Shown here piece after piece: positions 27,560 to 35,395 of a DNA stretch of 64,000 nucleotides. Source of the DNA: Gaoshiqia hydrogeniformans (lineage in GTDB: Bacteria > Bacteroidota > Bacteroidia > Bacteroidales > Prolixibacteraceae); contig NZ_CP186334.1 of the NCBI RefSeq assembly GCF_049347105.1, positions 5,580,001-5,644,000 on the forward strand, written 5' to 3'. The notes under the pieces are model-generated. The model searched no databases. It saw only the letters and a program-made list of their open reading frames with translations, and was not told where the DNA came from. The first letter of the stretch is position 1. Every line of letters starts with the position of its first letter. The translations under genes and the position numbers were made by a program.

Positions 27560-28159
27560 ATGAACACGAGGCTGATCTCCCTGATTTTGATTTTGCTGAT
27601 GAGAATTCCTGATCTCAGCGGTGCAGTTCCTTCGGGCGAAAGCCGGATCGAACGTTACCTTTTTGATCAGGTTATTATTAAAGGGACCACCAACGTAAAC
27701 CAGTTCGAGCTTTCTTATCGTGAAGAAAATTATACTCCCCTACCGGATACGCGTGGATTTCAGGATAAAAATTTAAAAATTGCCATCCCGGCACGAAAAA
27801 TTAAAGCCGAATCGAAAACCATGTTGGATGATTTTCTGGATTTGATCAATGCCCGCCAGCATCCGACCATTAATATCTCGATGGCCGAAAACATTACCGG
27901 TAAACTGATGAACGAAACGGACCTGAAGCATGAAATCCGGGTAACCATGAACGGGATCACGAATACTTACACCTGTACTTCCGAAATTGAAAAGCCGTAT
28001 CAGGATCAATGGCGGCTGAATGGCGAAATGGACGTATTGCTCACCGATTTTGGCATTGAACCTCCGCGAAAATTTTTAGGAATTGTTAAGGTTGGGAACG
28101 AAGTATTTATTAGCTTTAAAATCTTATTCTCAACCGAAAAAAAAGAAACCGAAAATTGA
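27560..28159 (+). CDS. YceI-like periplasmic protein
   Basis: A 199-residue secreted protein (signal MNTRLISLILILLMRIPDLSG) related to YceI but more divergent. The region LFDQVIIKGTTNVNQFEL corresponds to the VKGTSTIHDWE part of the first YceI, and ESKTMLDDFLDLINARQHP matches the KNxxMNxxLxSxxFFDxxxHP core motif of the family. The C-terminal LTDFGIEPPRKFLGIVKVGNEVFISF parallels MSDYGIKPPVALMGTIKTNDEVKI in the first copy, so the two probably arose by duplication. Its TGA stop overlaps the start of rrf2. Confidence 0.8.
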   Translation: MNTRLISLILILLMRIPDLSGAVPSGESRIERYLFDQVIIKGTTNVNQFELSYREENYTPLPDTRGFQDKNLKIAIPARKIKAESKTMLDDFLDLINARQHPTINISMAENITGKLMNETDLKHEIRVTMNGITNTYTCTSEIEKPYQDQWRLNGEMDVLLTDFGIEPPRKFLGIVKVGNEVFISFKILFSTEKKETEN

Positions 28160-28611
28160 AGTTTAGCACAAAAACCCGGTATGGTATGCGTGCGATGCTC
28201 GAAATTGCATCAGACACAACACAAAGTGGCGTACTTCAAAAAGATATTGCCGAACGTCAACAGATTTCGGTGAAGTATCTGGATCAAATTATTCATGCCT
28301 TAAAATCGGAAGGCCTGATCATCAATGTCCGCGGAAAAAAAAGCGGATACATCCTCACCCGTAAAGCTTCCGAAATTTCCATGCTGGACATCCATAACGC
28401 TTTTGAACCGGGAATTTGCGTGATCGATTGCCTGTCGGCATTAGTTCCTTGCCCGATGAAAGATGTTTGCCGGACCATCGGTTTTTGGAGCAAATTAAAT
28501 GACCTCATTTTCGATTATTTCAACAGTGTAACCCTCCAGGACTTGCTGAACGATGCCCCTTCGGCTGATAAAAAAATTCTTTCGGATTTATCTTCTTCCA
28601 ATCTTGAGTAA
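28156..28611 (+). CDS. Rrf2-family transcription regulator
   Basis: Winged-helix regulator of the IscR/NsrR family, 151 residues. It starts MKFSTKTRYGMRAMLEIA, has a helix-turn-helix at about 28-52 (VLQKDIAERQQISVKYLDQ) and a wing with RGKKSGYILTRK. Four cysteines near 93-110 (spaced C-x3-C-x6-C-x5-C, within GICVIDC...PCPMKDVC) could hold an Fe-S cluster and sense redox or nitrosative stress. The start codon is TTG, overlapping the TGA of the second YceI gene (TTGA), which implies translational coupling. The family's conserved N-terminus supports this start. It probably binds the inverted repeat at 25580. Confidence 0.9.
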   Translation: MKFSTKTRYGMRAMLEIASDTTQSGVLQKDIAERQQISVKYLDQIIHALKSEGLIINVRGKKSGYILTRKASEISMLDIHNAFEPGICVIDCLSALVPCPMKDVCRTIGFWSKLNDLIFDYFNSVTLQDLLNDAPSADKKILSDLSSSNLE

Positions 28612-28687
28612 CATTCCATTCCCGGAATATTTTCAGGCAGATTCTTAGTATATTCGGCAGATAAACGATTCACTAAAAAGAACAAAC

Positions 28688-29986
28688 GTGAAAATAACTG
28701 TCAACTCTGCCCCCTTCGCGGCTTTTTTGCCTTTCCTGTTTTTATTTACTTCGTGTACAGGCCAAACCGAAAACTGGACCCACCTGCGCGGAAGCCTCCT
28801 CAATGGTATTTCTGCCAGCGAAAAAGCGCCGGTAAGTTGGAGCGAAACTGAAAATATCAGCTGGAAAACAGCCATTCGCGGACTGGGATGGTCGTCGCCG
28901 GTGGTGTTTGGCAACCAAATATGGCTGACAAGCGCCGACCATAACGGGAGCTGGTTTTCGGCCTTTTGTGTTGACTTCGAAAGCGGAGATCTGATCAAAG
29001 AGCTCGAACTGTTTCATACCGATTCAGCCCAGCGTATCCATGCGACCAACAGCTATGCTACACCAACGCCCTGCATCGAAAACGGCTTTGTATACGTTCA
29101 TTACGGTACCTTCGGAACAGCCTGTATCGATACCAAAAGTTTTAAAACCGTTTGGAGCCGCACCGACCTGAATTGCGACCATTTACAGGGTCCGGCGTCT
29201 TCGCTGGTTTTATACAACGATTTACTGATTGTCCATCTTGAGGGGACCGACCTGCAAAATATTTATGCCTTGAATAAACATACGGGAGAAATTGTCTGGC
29301 AGGTTGGTTGTCCCGACCCGGAGGTTTATGAAGAAGTTTCCCCTGTTTTCCGAAAATCGTACCAAACACCGATTGTAATAACGATTAACGGAAAAGATCA
29401 GTTGATCACCAACCGCTCGTTGTATGCCATTTCATACGATCCTGGCACGGGAGAAGAGAACTGGCGCGTTTATTACGGCGAAGACTCGGCTGTAAGCATG
29501 CCACTGTTGTACAACGGGCTGGTCCTGGTCAACTCGGGCTGGGTGCTTTCGCAGGGCGCCCCGTATTTTGCCCGGCTTTTTGCGGTCGATCCTACCGGAA
29601 AAGGGAATGTCACCGACAGTCATATTGTTTGGCAAACCGATCAGCATGTGCCGCAAACATCTACCCCGGTCATTACAGACAGCCTGCTGTTTATGATTGA
29701 TGAACGCGGCAGCCTGACTTGCCTCGACCCGGGAAACGGCCGGGTGTACCGGGAGGAAAAGCTGAAAGGACACTTCAACATTTCGCCGGTTTACGCGGCC
29801 GGAAACCTGTATTTTACCAATACCAACGGCGAAACAACCATTATAAAAGCTTCGGCAACTCCCGAGATCGTTGCCCAAAACAAATTGGAAGGCACGTTTA
29901 AAGCCACTCCGGCCATTTTACGAAATTCGCTGATCATGCGCAGCGACAAGTTTCTTTACCGGATTGATCTGCCGGAAACTCCGTAA
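28688..29986 (+). CDS. PQQ-like beta-propeller lipoprotein
   Basis: A 432-residue protein with blades carrying the PQQ-repeat pattern, e.g. IYALNKHTGEIVWQV, ISYDPGTGEENWRVYYG and LTCLDPGNGRVYREEKL, similar to BamB and to secreted PQQ-propeller proteins. The N-terminus ends LFLFTSCTGQ, a lipobox. The start is GTG at 28688, placed directly before the signal peptide; no ATG is available there. Blade tryptophans are plentiful, but residues needed to bind PQQ in dehydrogenases are not evident, so it is probably a binding scaffold rather than an enzyme. It stands alone; a hairpin follows. Confidence 0.8.
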   Translation: MKITVNSAPFAAFLPFLFLFTSCTGQTENWTHLRGSLLNGISASEKAPVSWSETENISWKTAIRGLGWSSPVVFGNQIWLTSADHNGSWFSAFCVDFESGDLIKELELFHTDSAQRIHATNSYATPTPCIENGFVYVHYGTFGTACIDTKSFKTVWSRTDLNCDHLQGPASSLVLYNDLLIVHLEGTDLQNIYALNKHTGEIVWQVGCPDPEVYEEVSPVFRKSYQTPIVITINGKDQLITNRSLYAISYDPGTGEENWRVYYGEDSAVSMPLLYNGLVLVNSGWVLSQGAPYFARLFAVDPTGKGNVTDSHIVWQTDQHVPQTSTPVITDSLLFMIDERGSLTCLDPGNGRVYREEKLKGHFNISPVYAAGNLYFTNTNGETTIIKASATPEIVAQNKLEGTFKATPAILRNSLIMRSDKFLYRIDLPETP

Positions 29987-30015
29987 GGCCCGGGAAACAG
30001 TGGCCGACCGGGCCT
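29986..30015 (+). terminator. Hairpin after the PQQ-propeller gene
   Basis: Stem AGGCCCGG (29986-29993) / CCGGGCCT (30008-30015), overlapping the stop codon's last base. There is no T-run after it, so strength as a terminator is uncertain. Confidence 0.45.
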
Positions 30016-30711
30016 CTGTGTACAAAAGCGGGGATTCTGCTGGGGGCTGAGGGCAGAGAGCTTGGGGCAGAGGGCAAAGCGCAAGGACAATTAACGAAGG
30101 TGGAAAAAGTAGAACGGAGACGGGAGAAAGGAATACAGGTGGCATTTTACTTTGTCACTCAGGCACTCAAGTATTTTTTTAACGCAGAGAAGGCCGGGAG
30201 GTGCTAAGCACGCAGAGAGCAAGCTGCAACCTTCAAATCACTGAACACTGATTACCGAATACCGATTACCGGCTGTCATCCCAACCCGGCGGGGTGACAT
30301 ATCAGTAGCCCCGGGCAATCCGGCAACTGCCGGAGATCAGGCCGACAGGCCATCACAGAAACGTCGTCATGCTGAACTTGTTTCAGCACCTGTTGCCAGA
30401 TGCCGCCCAGGTAGTTAACGACAGAGATGCAGAAATAAAGCACCACCAGGTTAGAATCAGCCACTGCCTCCCGAAGCGGCGCGCAGGCCGTTTAAGCGCC
30501 CACCGGCTGCGTCGATTTTCAATCGACGATTATTGAATGCGCGGTTACAAACCTCGCCACCCGGGAAGAAGAACGTATTTGAATAAAAATTGAAGTGCTG
30601 CTATTCTGAAAAAAGCCTTGCTGCGGATGTCCTTCCGGACAGGATTTACTTTTTTGTCTTAACACAAAAAATTAAACAAAAAGAGTCAAGGCTGACGGTG
30701 ATTTCAGATCA
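30016..30711. repeat. Non-coding stretch with several interspersed repeat-like blocks
   Basis: No protein-like frame is seen. The stretch strings together short blocks of the kind scattered in Bacteroidota intergenic DNA: a purine-rich GGGCTGAGGGCAGAG region (30044-30080), ACGCAGAG repeats with CGCAGAGAGC (about 30181-30220), an ACTGATTACCGAATACCGATTACC-like run (about 30246-30270, ATTACCGA repeated), a TGCTGAA-TTCAGCA hairpin at 30370-30388, and CGTCGATT-TTC-AATCGACG at 30510-30528. Their function is unknown. That such blocks recur elsewhere is from general experience, not from this window. Confidence 0.45.
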
Positions 30712-30821
30712 ATTTTCCGGGAAATCCGTTTCAACTATGCGGAAAACTCATTTGTATTATCCGGGAAACTCAATCGTATTATCCGGGAAATGCGATTGTA
30801 TTTTGCGGGAAATACAATCGT
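30712..30821. repeat. Degenerate 22-bp tandem repeat, five units
   Basis: Units start at 30712, 30734, 30756, 30778 and 30800, each near ATTATCCGGGAAA followed by nine variable bases ending TTGT or TCGT. Units 3-5 are closest to one another, and a sixth unit decays after 30822. The period is constant with no spacers, so this is a minisatellite and not a CRISPR array. It marks the left side of the A+T-rich patch. Confidence 0.75.
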
Positions 30822-31097
30822 ATTGTCAGGATATTCTGAAAAATCTCTTCGCTGGTTGGTTCGTTCTCCGCCAGGCATTCGTTAAATGCTTGTTTTTTAA
30901 AATTGGTTCCAAATTAGCCAATCAGTAAAATTTATTACGTCAAGTTTTGTAAATTGGGGCGACGAAGCAGGAAGATTATCAGGCAGGGTGCACAATACAT
31001 GCCCATTTGGCTTGGAAAGAACACCGTTGAATCCAGCCATTAACAAAATAAAGACACTATATTTACACGAACTGGGAACCATAAAAACTAATTCAAA

Positions 31098-31496
31098 ATG
31101 GCAAAAGAAACAGTAAATTTAAGTGAAATCAGTTTAGATGATTTACCCGAAAGAAAGTTGGTTTATGCAATATTTGCACAGTCTGAAAGCGACTTAAAAC
31201 CAATTAATTGTCGGTACGTTGGCGAAACTGACAATTTAAGGGAAAACTTTTTAATTTCCGAGAGAATAAAACAAATCGAGTATAAACAAAGTCTTACACG
31301 AACATATTTTTGGAGAACAAAACAACAACGGGAAGTTGATTTTGTAGAGGAAAACAGTGGAAAATAACCGGGTATGAATTTAAATGGAAAAAGAAAAAAA
31401 ACAACAAAATTGCCTAAAACATTTGTGGAATCATATCATGCAGAAAGTAAAGTGATAGATATAGATAATTTTAGAGAATTTGTAATAATGAATTGA
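31098..31496 (+). pseudogene. Chimeric, frameshifted remnant: N-terminal fragment joined to the tail of a DUF4143 ATPase
   Basis: The first frame (31098-31367) encodes about 50 residues ending INCRYVGETDNLRE, reminiscent of a GIY-YIG-type core, and then abruptly becomes FLISERIKQIEYKQ and TYFWRTKQQREVDFVEE, the hallmark C-terminal domain of AAA ATPases with DUF4143. It stops at 31367, but the missing continuation is present in other frames: ITGYEFKWKK next, then LPKTFVESYHAESKVIDIDN and REFVIMN, ending at 31496. Two frameshifts, the second in a poly-A run, are needed. Either part alone would be too short to work. This looks like a fused deletion remnant of two genes. Confidence 0.75.
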
Positions 31497-31562
31497 TGCC
31501 ATCGTTCAAACCATTATGCTTAATATATCAACAGAGATATCACAATTATTAACAAGAAACTT

Positions 31563-32234
31563 ATGAACAACGGAGGTGTAATTTTTGATTTTAACGGAAC
31601 ATTATTCTGGGACTCTGAGTATCAGGAAATCTCGTGGGATAAATATTTAGAAACCCACAACATTAAATTGACAATGGCTCAAAAAAAAGAATATATCCAC
31701 GGTAGAAACGGAAAAGACACACTTGAATTTTTATTTAAACGAAATTTAAATGATTTTGAAGTTGAACAATATACCGAAGAAAAAGAAATTATTTACAGAA
31801 ATGAATGCCTTAAACACGATATGAAACTTGCTCCCGGAGCTATCAAACTTTTAGATTATTTAAAAACACAAAAAATACCAATAGCCATCGCAACAGCATC
31901 AGGAAAAACAAATGTAGATTTTTTTATTGATAAATTAAATCTACTTGATTATTTTGCCGAGGAGCATATTATCTATAATGATGGAAAAATCAAAGGGAAA
32001 CCTCACCCTGATATTTTTGAGAAGGCAATCTGCAAATTGGGCGTAAAAAGATCAGAGTCAATTATCTTCGAAGATTCTTTTTCCGGTATTCAGGCAGCCA
32101 TAAATTGCAACGTGGCAAATGTGATAATCGTAAATTCCACAAAAGAGAATTATTCAGAATTCAAATTCCCGATAATCGAACATTTTGACGAATTTGACAG
32201 AAATATCCTAAGGTATCCCTGTTTAGAAAAATAG
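31563..32234 (+). CDS. HAD-superfamily phosphatase (beta-phosphoglucomutase/Gph-like)
   Basis: Cytoplasmic HAD hydrolase, probably a sugar-phosphate phosphatase or mutase-like enzyme, 223 residues. Motif I is IFDFNGTLFWDS with an asparagine in place of the usual aspartate or glycine-side residue (DxNGT form), motif II is IAIATASGK, motif III KGKPHPDIFEKA and motif IV IIFEDSFSGIQAA. A helical cap lies between 15 and 90. The gene is markedly richer in A and T than its neighbours and follows the broken DUF4143 remnant, which suggests recent acquisition. Substrate cannot be assigned. Confidence 0.85.
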   Translation: MNNGGVIFDFNGTLFWDSEYQEISWDKYLETHNIKLTMAQKKEYIHGRNGKDTLEFLFKRNLNDFEVEQYTEEKEIIYRNECLKHDMKLAPGAIKLLDYLKTQKIPIAIATASGKTNVDFFIDKLNLLDYFAEEHIIYNDGKIKGKPHPDIFEKAICKLGVKRSESIIFEDSFSGIQAAINCNVANVIIVNSTKENYSEFKFPIIEHFDEFDRNILRYPCLEK

Positions 32235-32276
32235 AAAAACAAAACACAATAAACAGGACTCTGAGCGGCCTGCAAG

Positions 32277-32312
32277 CCCGGCTTAAGTTGGTGTTGAACG
32301 ACACCGGCCGGG
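32277..32312 (-). terminator. Hairpin after the acyl-CoA synthetase gene
   Basis: CCCGGC (32277-32282) pairs with GCCGGG (32307-32312), with an inner GTGT/ACAC stem, 12 bases past the stop of the minus-strand gene. No U-run follows, so it is a weak terminator call. Confidence 0.35.
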
Positions 32313-32324
32313 ATATACGGCGGC

Positions 32325-34385
32325 TTATTTTTCGATCCGGATCCGGGCATCCACGGCCAGAATTTTATCGCCTTTCCCCAGCAGGGGATTAATGTCCATT
32401 TCTTTAATTTCGGTGGCAAACCGCAAGAGGCTTGACAGGCGCACAATGATTTCGGCAAACTTTCGCTGATTGACGCCTTCCTGCCCCCGGTAACCTTTGA
32501 TGATTTGATACGATTTGAGGTTTTTGATCATGGAAGCTGCCTCGCACAGGGTAAGCGGCGCCAAACCGGAGGTAACATCTTTCAGCACTTCCACCAGGAT
32601 TCCGCCCATGCCGCAAAGCATGACGTGCCCGAAGCGGTTTTCGTATTTTGCACCGATAAACAGTTCGATGCCCGAGGCCATTTCAGCCATCAGCACGGCT
32701 GTTGTTTCGGGAATAGCCATCAGCCGCTTAAATTCACTGACCACCGTTTCGGCGCTGCGCACATTCAACACCACTCCGCCGATCTCGGTTTTATGAACCG
32801 GCCCGACCACCTTCATCACCAGCGGAAATCCCAATTCATCGGCTATAACCAGCGCTTCTTCTTTCGTTGTCGCCACGCGTTCTTTTACGTAGGGAATGCC
32901 GGCCGCATCGAACAAGCGGTGAATCACTTGCGGCGACTGGTAACCATCCCGGGCATGGTCGATGATACGGCGGATTTCGGCAATATCGACCCCCTCCAGA
33001 AAAATCCGTTCATCATGCGGCCTCGGCGTATTCGACACCCGGGTGAGGGCGCGCCCTAACAACACTTCGTCCGGAAAATTCACATTACCGGCCGAAATAA
33101 AGTGAGCCACATCATCTTTTACATTGATCACCGAAGGCAAAATCGGGTAAATCGGCTTTCTACAGCTCTGCATTTTTTTACTGAGCACGTCATACACATC
33201 GCCAACGGGGAAAAGCCCCGGACTGCCGTAAATCACCGCTATGCCGTCGACCTCGCTGAAATCGTTGTCGCACGCGTCGATAATGGCGCCCAACTGTTCT
33301 GCGGTGCCGGTTGCCAGAAAATCGATCGGGTTTTCCACCGACGAGCCGGGAAACAGTTTTTCTTTCAAGGCTTGTTTTTGAGGTGAACTTTCAATTTTCG
33401 GAATATGCAGACCGCCGGATTCCAATGCATCGGTAAGCATCACCGCGGGCCCTCCCGCGTGGGTAACAATGGCCATTCGCTTGCCCTTCATTTCCTTACA
33501 CATAAATACATTGGCCACCGTGGTCAATTCTTCGCGGCCGTAGCAACGCACGATACCTGCCTTACGAAACAATGCTTCCACCGCCAGGTCGGAGCTGGCC
33601 ATTGCGCCGGTATGCGACGAAGCCGCCCGGCTCCCGGCCTGGCTGCTCCCTGCTTTAATAGCGGCAATTTTGCATCCTTTGTGAATCAGCGAACGGGCAT
33701 GTTTCAACAATTTATCCGGATTATTGATGCTTTCGATGTACAGCAGTTTTACGCGCGTGCTGGTTTTCGGGTCAAATACTTCATCCATAAACTCAAGCAC
33801 ATCCTCGACCCCCACCTGGGCCGAATTTCCAACCGAAAACACGCTGGCAAAATGCAATCCTTTCGGAATACCCGACTCCATAATGAAAACGGCCGTCGCA
33901 CCGGAGCTCGAAATAAAATCGCAGCCCATTTGATGCAGTTTGGGGACCGGCTCGGTAAAAACACTGGCATGGGCCGGGGTGATGATGCCGATGCAGTTGG
34001 GCCCGATGAGGCTGGCCTTATGTTTGTTGACAATCGCTACAATTTGCTCCTCCAGCCGGCGCCCGTCTTCGCTTTCCTCGCTAAACCCGGCGGAAATAAT
34101 GATAAAACCTTTGGTTCCCTTCCGGGAAGCCAGCCGGTCGACCGCTTCGGGGCAAAAACGGGCCGGAATGGCCAGCACTGCCAGTTCAACCGGGGGCAGG
34201 TCGTCAATCTGCTTAAACGACGGAATTCCCTGAACCTGTTCTTCGTTCGGGTTAACCGCCATCAAGTCGCCCGAAAATTGATTATCGATCAGATTTTTAA
34301 GGAGTTTACCCCCTGGTTTCATGATATTATTGGATGCTCCAATTACTACGATGCTTTTTGGCCAAATGAGTTCTCGTGTCAGCAT
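32325..34385 (-). CDS. Acetate-CoA ligase (ADP-forming), fused alpha-beta form
   Basis: Converts acetyl-CoA (or another acyl-CoA), ADP and phosphate to the acid, CoA and ATP, an energy-saving last step of fermentation. The 686 residues contain a CoA-binding Rossmann domain (about 1-125, SIVVIGASNNIMKPGGKL), two succinyl-CoA-synthetase flavodoxin-like domains (about 140-450) with the phospho-histidine in SRAASSHTGAMASSD (about 257), and an ATP-grasp domain at the C-terminus (about 470-686, LGFPLVMKVVGPVHKTEIGG). Alpha and beta parts are in one chain, as in many anaerobes. It is divergent from the Usp-like gene, and a TAAATTTG -7 box lies 20 bases upstream. Confidence 0.92.
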   Translation of the reverse strand: MLTRELIWPKSIVVIGASNNIMKPGGKLLKNLIDNQFSGDLMAVNPNEEQVQGIPSFKQIDDLPPVELAVLAIPARFCPEAVDRLASRKGTKGFIIISAGFSEESEDGRRLEEQIVAIVNKHKASLIGPNCIGIITPAHASVFTEPVPKLHQMGCDFISSSGATAVFIMESGIPKGLHFASVFSVGNSAQVGVEDVLEFMDEVFDPKTSTRVKLLYIESINNPDKLLKHARSLIHKGCKIAAIKAGSSQAGSRAASSHTGAMASSDLAVEALFRKAGIVRCYGREELTTVANVFMCKEMKGKRMAIVTHAGGPAVMLTDALESGGLHIPKIESSPQKQALKEKLFPGSSVENPIDFLATGTAEQLGAIIDACDNDFSEVDGIAVIYGSPGLFPVGDVYDVLSKKMQSCRKPIYPILPSVINVKDDVAHFISAGNVNFPDEVLLGRALTRVSNTPRPHDERIFLEGVDIAEIRRIIDHARDGYQSPQVIHRLFDAAGIPYVKERVATTKEEALVIADELGFPLVMKVVGPVHKTEIGGVVLNVRSAETVVSEFKRLMAIPETTAVLMAEMASGIELFIGAKYENRFGHVMLCGMGGILVEVLKDVTSGLAPLTLCEAASMIKNLKSYQIIKGYRGQEGVNQRKFAEIIVRLSSLLRFATEIKEMDINPLLGKGDKILAVDARIRIEK

Positions 34386-34404
34386 GAATCTTTTTGTTTT
34401 TCAT

Positions 34405-34412
34405 CAAATTTA
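34405..34412 (-). promoter_or_regulatory. -7 box for the acetate-CoA ligase gene
   Basis: Minus-strand TAAATTTG matches TAnnTTTG exactly. The start codon is 20 bases further on. No good -33 element is visible. Confidence 0.4.
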
Positions 34413-34464
34413 CGAATAAGCCAATCAATGCCTGCTGATATTTTTCAGTTATCAAAAAAATAAA

Positions 34465-34472
34465 TAGTTTTG
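34465..34472 (+). promoter_or_regulatory. -7 box abutting the Usp-like start codon
   Basis: TAGTTTTG matches TAnnTTTG exactly and ends only eight bases before the ATG at 34480. If used, the transcript would have almost no leader. Confidence 0.4.
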
Positions 34473-34479
34473 AGCACGA

Positions 34480-35295
34480 ATGAGTAAAAACACAGAACAA
34501 CGGATTATGGTGTACTGCGACTTCTCGGAGTCGATGGCCGATGCGATTCTTCACGGAATCAGGATCGCCGAAATTTTCCGGAAAGAACTGTGCTTATTTC
34601 ATCCGCTGGGCAAAGGCGGAAAAACGGAGAAAATGGATGCACAGCGGGCTCTGGCTGCCATCATCCGTAAACTGCAAACCGATTTACCCAACCTGGTCAT
34701 TTCGAGCCTGACCTTAAAAGGCAACCTGCAGCAAACAATCGACCGTATTGCCGAACAATACGACGGGATTATGCTTGTGCTGACCGGCGAAAAAATAAAA
34801 ACAAAATTACCGGCCCTGCAACAAAGCCAGATTCCGTTTTTGTTTGTCAAAGGAAGCGACCGGGATTTTCTGCAATACAATAAGGTGATGTTGCCGGTTG
34901 ATTTCCGCAAGGTGATGAAAGATACGTCACTTTGGGCCTCGTATTTCGGACGGTTTAATCAATCATCCATTGAGGTGATGGTGGCCAAAGATAAAAACAA
35001 CGAATACGGCGCCATGACGAAAAAAAATAAACGGTTTATTGAAGAACTCCTGTTTAAGCTTCATTTGGATGTACGCTTTCGAACGGCCCAAAAAGGAAGT
35101 TTCGGCTTACCCTTTGAGGCGCTCGATCGATGCCGGGAGGACGATTGCAGGCTGATCATCATCCCGTCGAGCCGGCACATCAGCTTAATTGACCTGATGG
35201 TGGGGCTACCGGAGAAAAAAATCATTCAAAAAGCCGGAAATATGCCCGTTCTCTGCATCAATCCGAAACGCGACATGTATATTTTATGTGATTAA
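34480..35295 (+). CDS. Universal stress protein-like, tandem Usp domains
   Basis: A 271-residue cytoplasmic protein built of two Usp-like alpha/beta halves (about 5-130 and 135-265). Each half starts with a hydrophobic strand and acidic residue (RIMVYCDFSESMADAI; KVMLPVDFRKVMKD) and ends with a strand such as IPFLFVKGSD or MPVLCINPKR. The glycine-rich GxxGxxxxGS ATP motif of nucleotide-binding Usp proteins is not seen, so it is more likely of the non-ATP-binding type. It diverges from the acetate-CoA ligase gene and may respond to energy state. Precise role unknown. Confidence 0.8.
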   Translation: MSKNTEQRIMVYCDFSESMADAILHGIRIAEIFRKELCLFHPLGKGGKTEKMDAQRALAAIIRKLQTDLPNLVISSLTLKGNLQQTIDRIAEQYDGIMLVLTGEKIKTKLPALQQSQIPFLFVKGSDRDFLQYNKVMLPVDFRKVMKDTSLWASYFGRFNQSSIEVMVAKDKNNEYGAMTKKNKRFIEELLFKLHLDVRFRTAQKGSFGLPFEALDRCREDDCRLIIIPSSRHISLIDLMVGLPEKKIIQKAGNMPVLCINPKRDMYILCD

Positions 35296-35314
35296 GCCAC
35301 TCAAAGTAATTCTG

Positions 35315-35351
35315 TATTTTTGTTTAGGTTGACAATTTTTATTTTTCTTTG
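35315..35351 (+). promoter_or_regulatory. Candidate promoter(s) for the outer-membrane barrel gene
   Basis: TATTTTTG at 35315-35322 is an exact TAnnTTTG match. Alternatively its TTTG (35319-35322) serves as the -33 element of TTTCTTTG at 35344-35351, 21 bases on. The second arrangement has the right spacing and a 5' leader near 40 bases. Confidence 0.4.
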
Positions 35352-35395
35352 CACACCGGGATCTGTTTCCAATAAACCCATTTAAATTGACACGA

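Noticed and set aside
30712..30821. CRISPR array
   Set aside because: Units abut with a 22-base period and there are no spacers of equal length; no cas genes are nearby.
30590..30928. 112-codon frame across the tandem repeat
   Set aside because: It simply translates the 22-bp repeat and flanks; no start signals and no protein-like pattern.
29987..31097. tRNA or structured RNA gene
   Set aside because: I looked for cloverleaf-like pairing and found only short isolated hairpins; no tRNA features such as a TTCGANNC arm were evident.
33405..34463. 352-codon open frame on the plus strand
   Set aside because: Antisense to the acetate-CoA ligase gene; cysteine- and histidine-rich low-quality sequence without recognisable domains.
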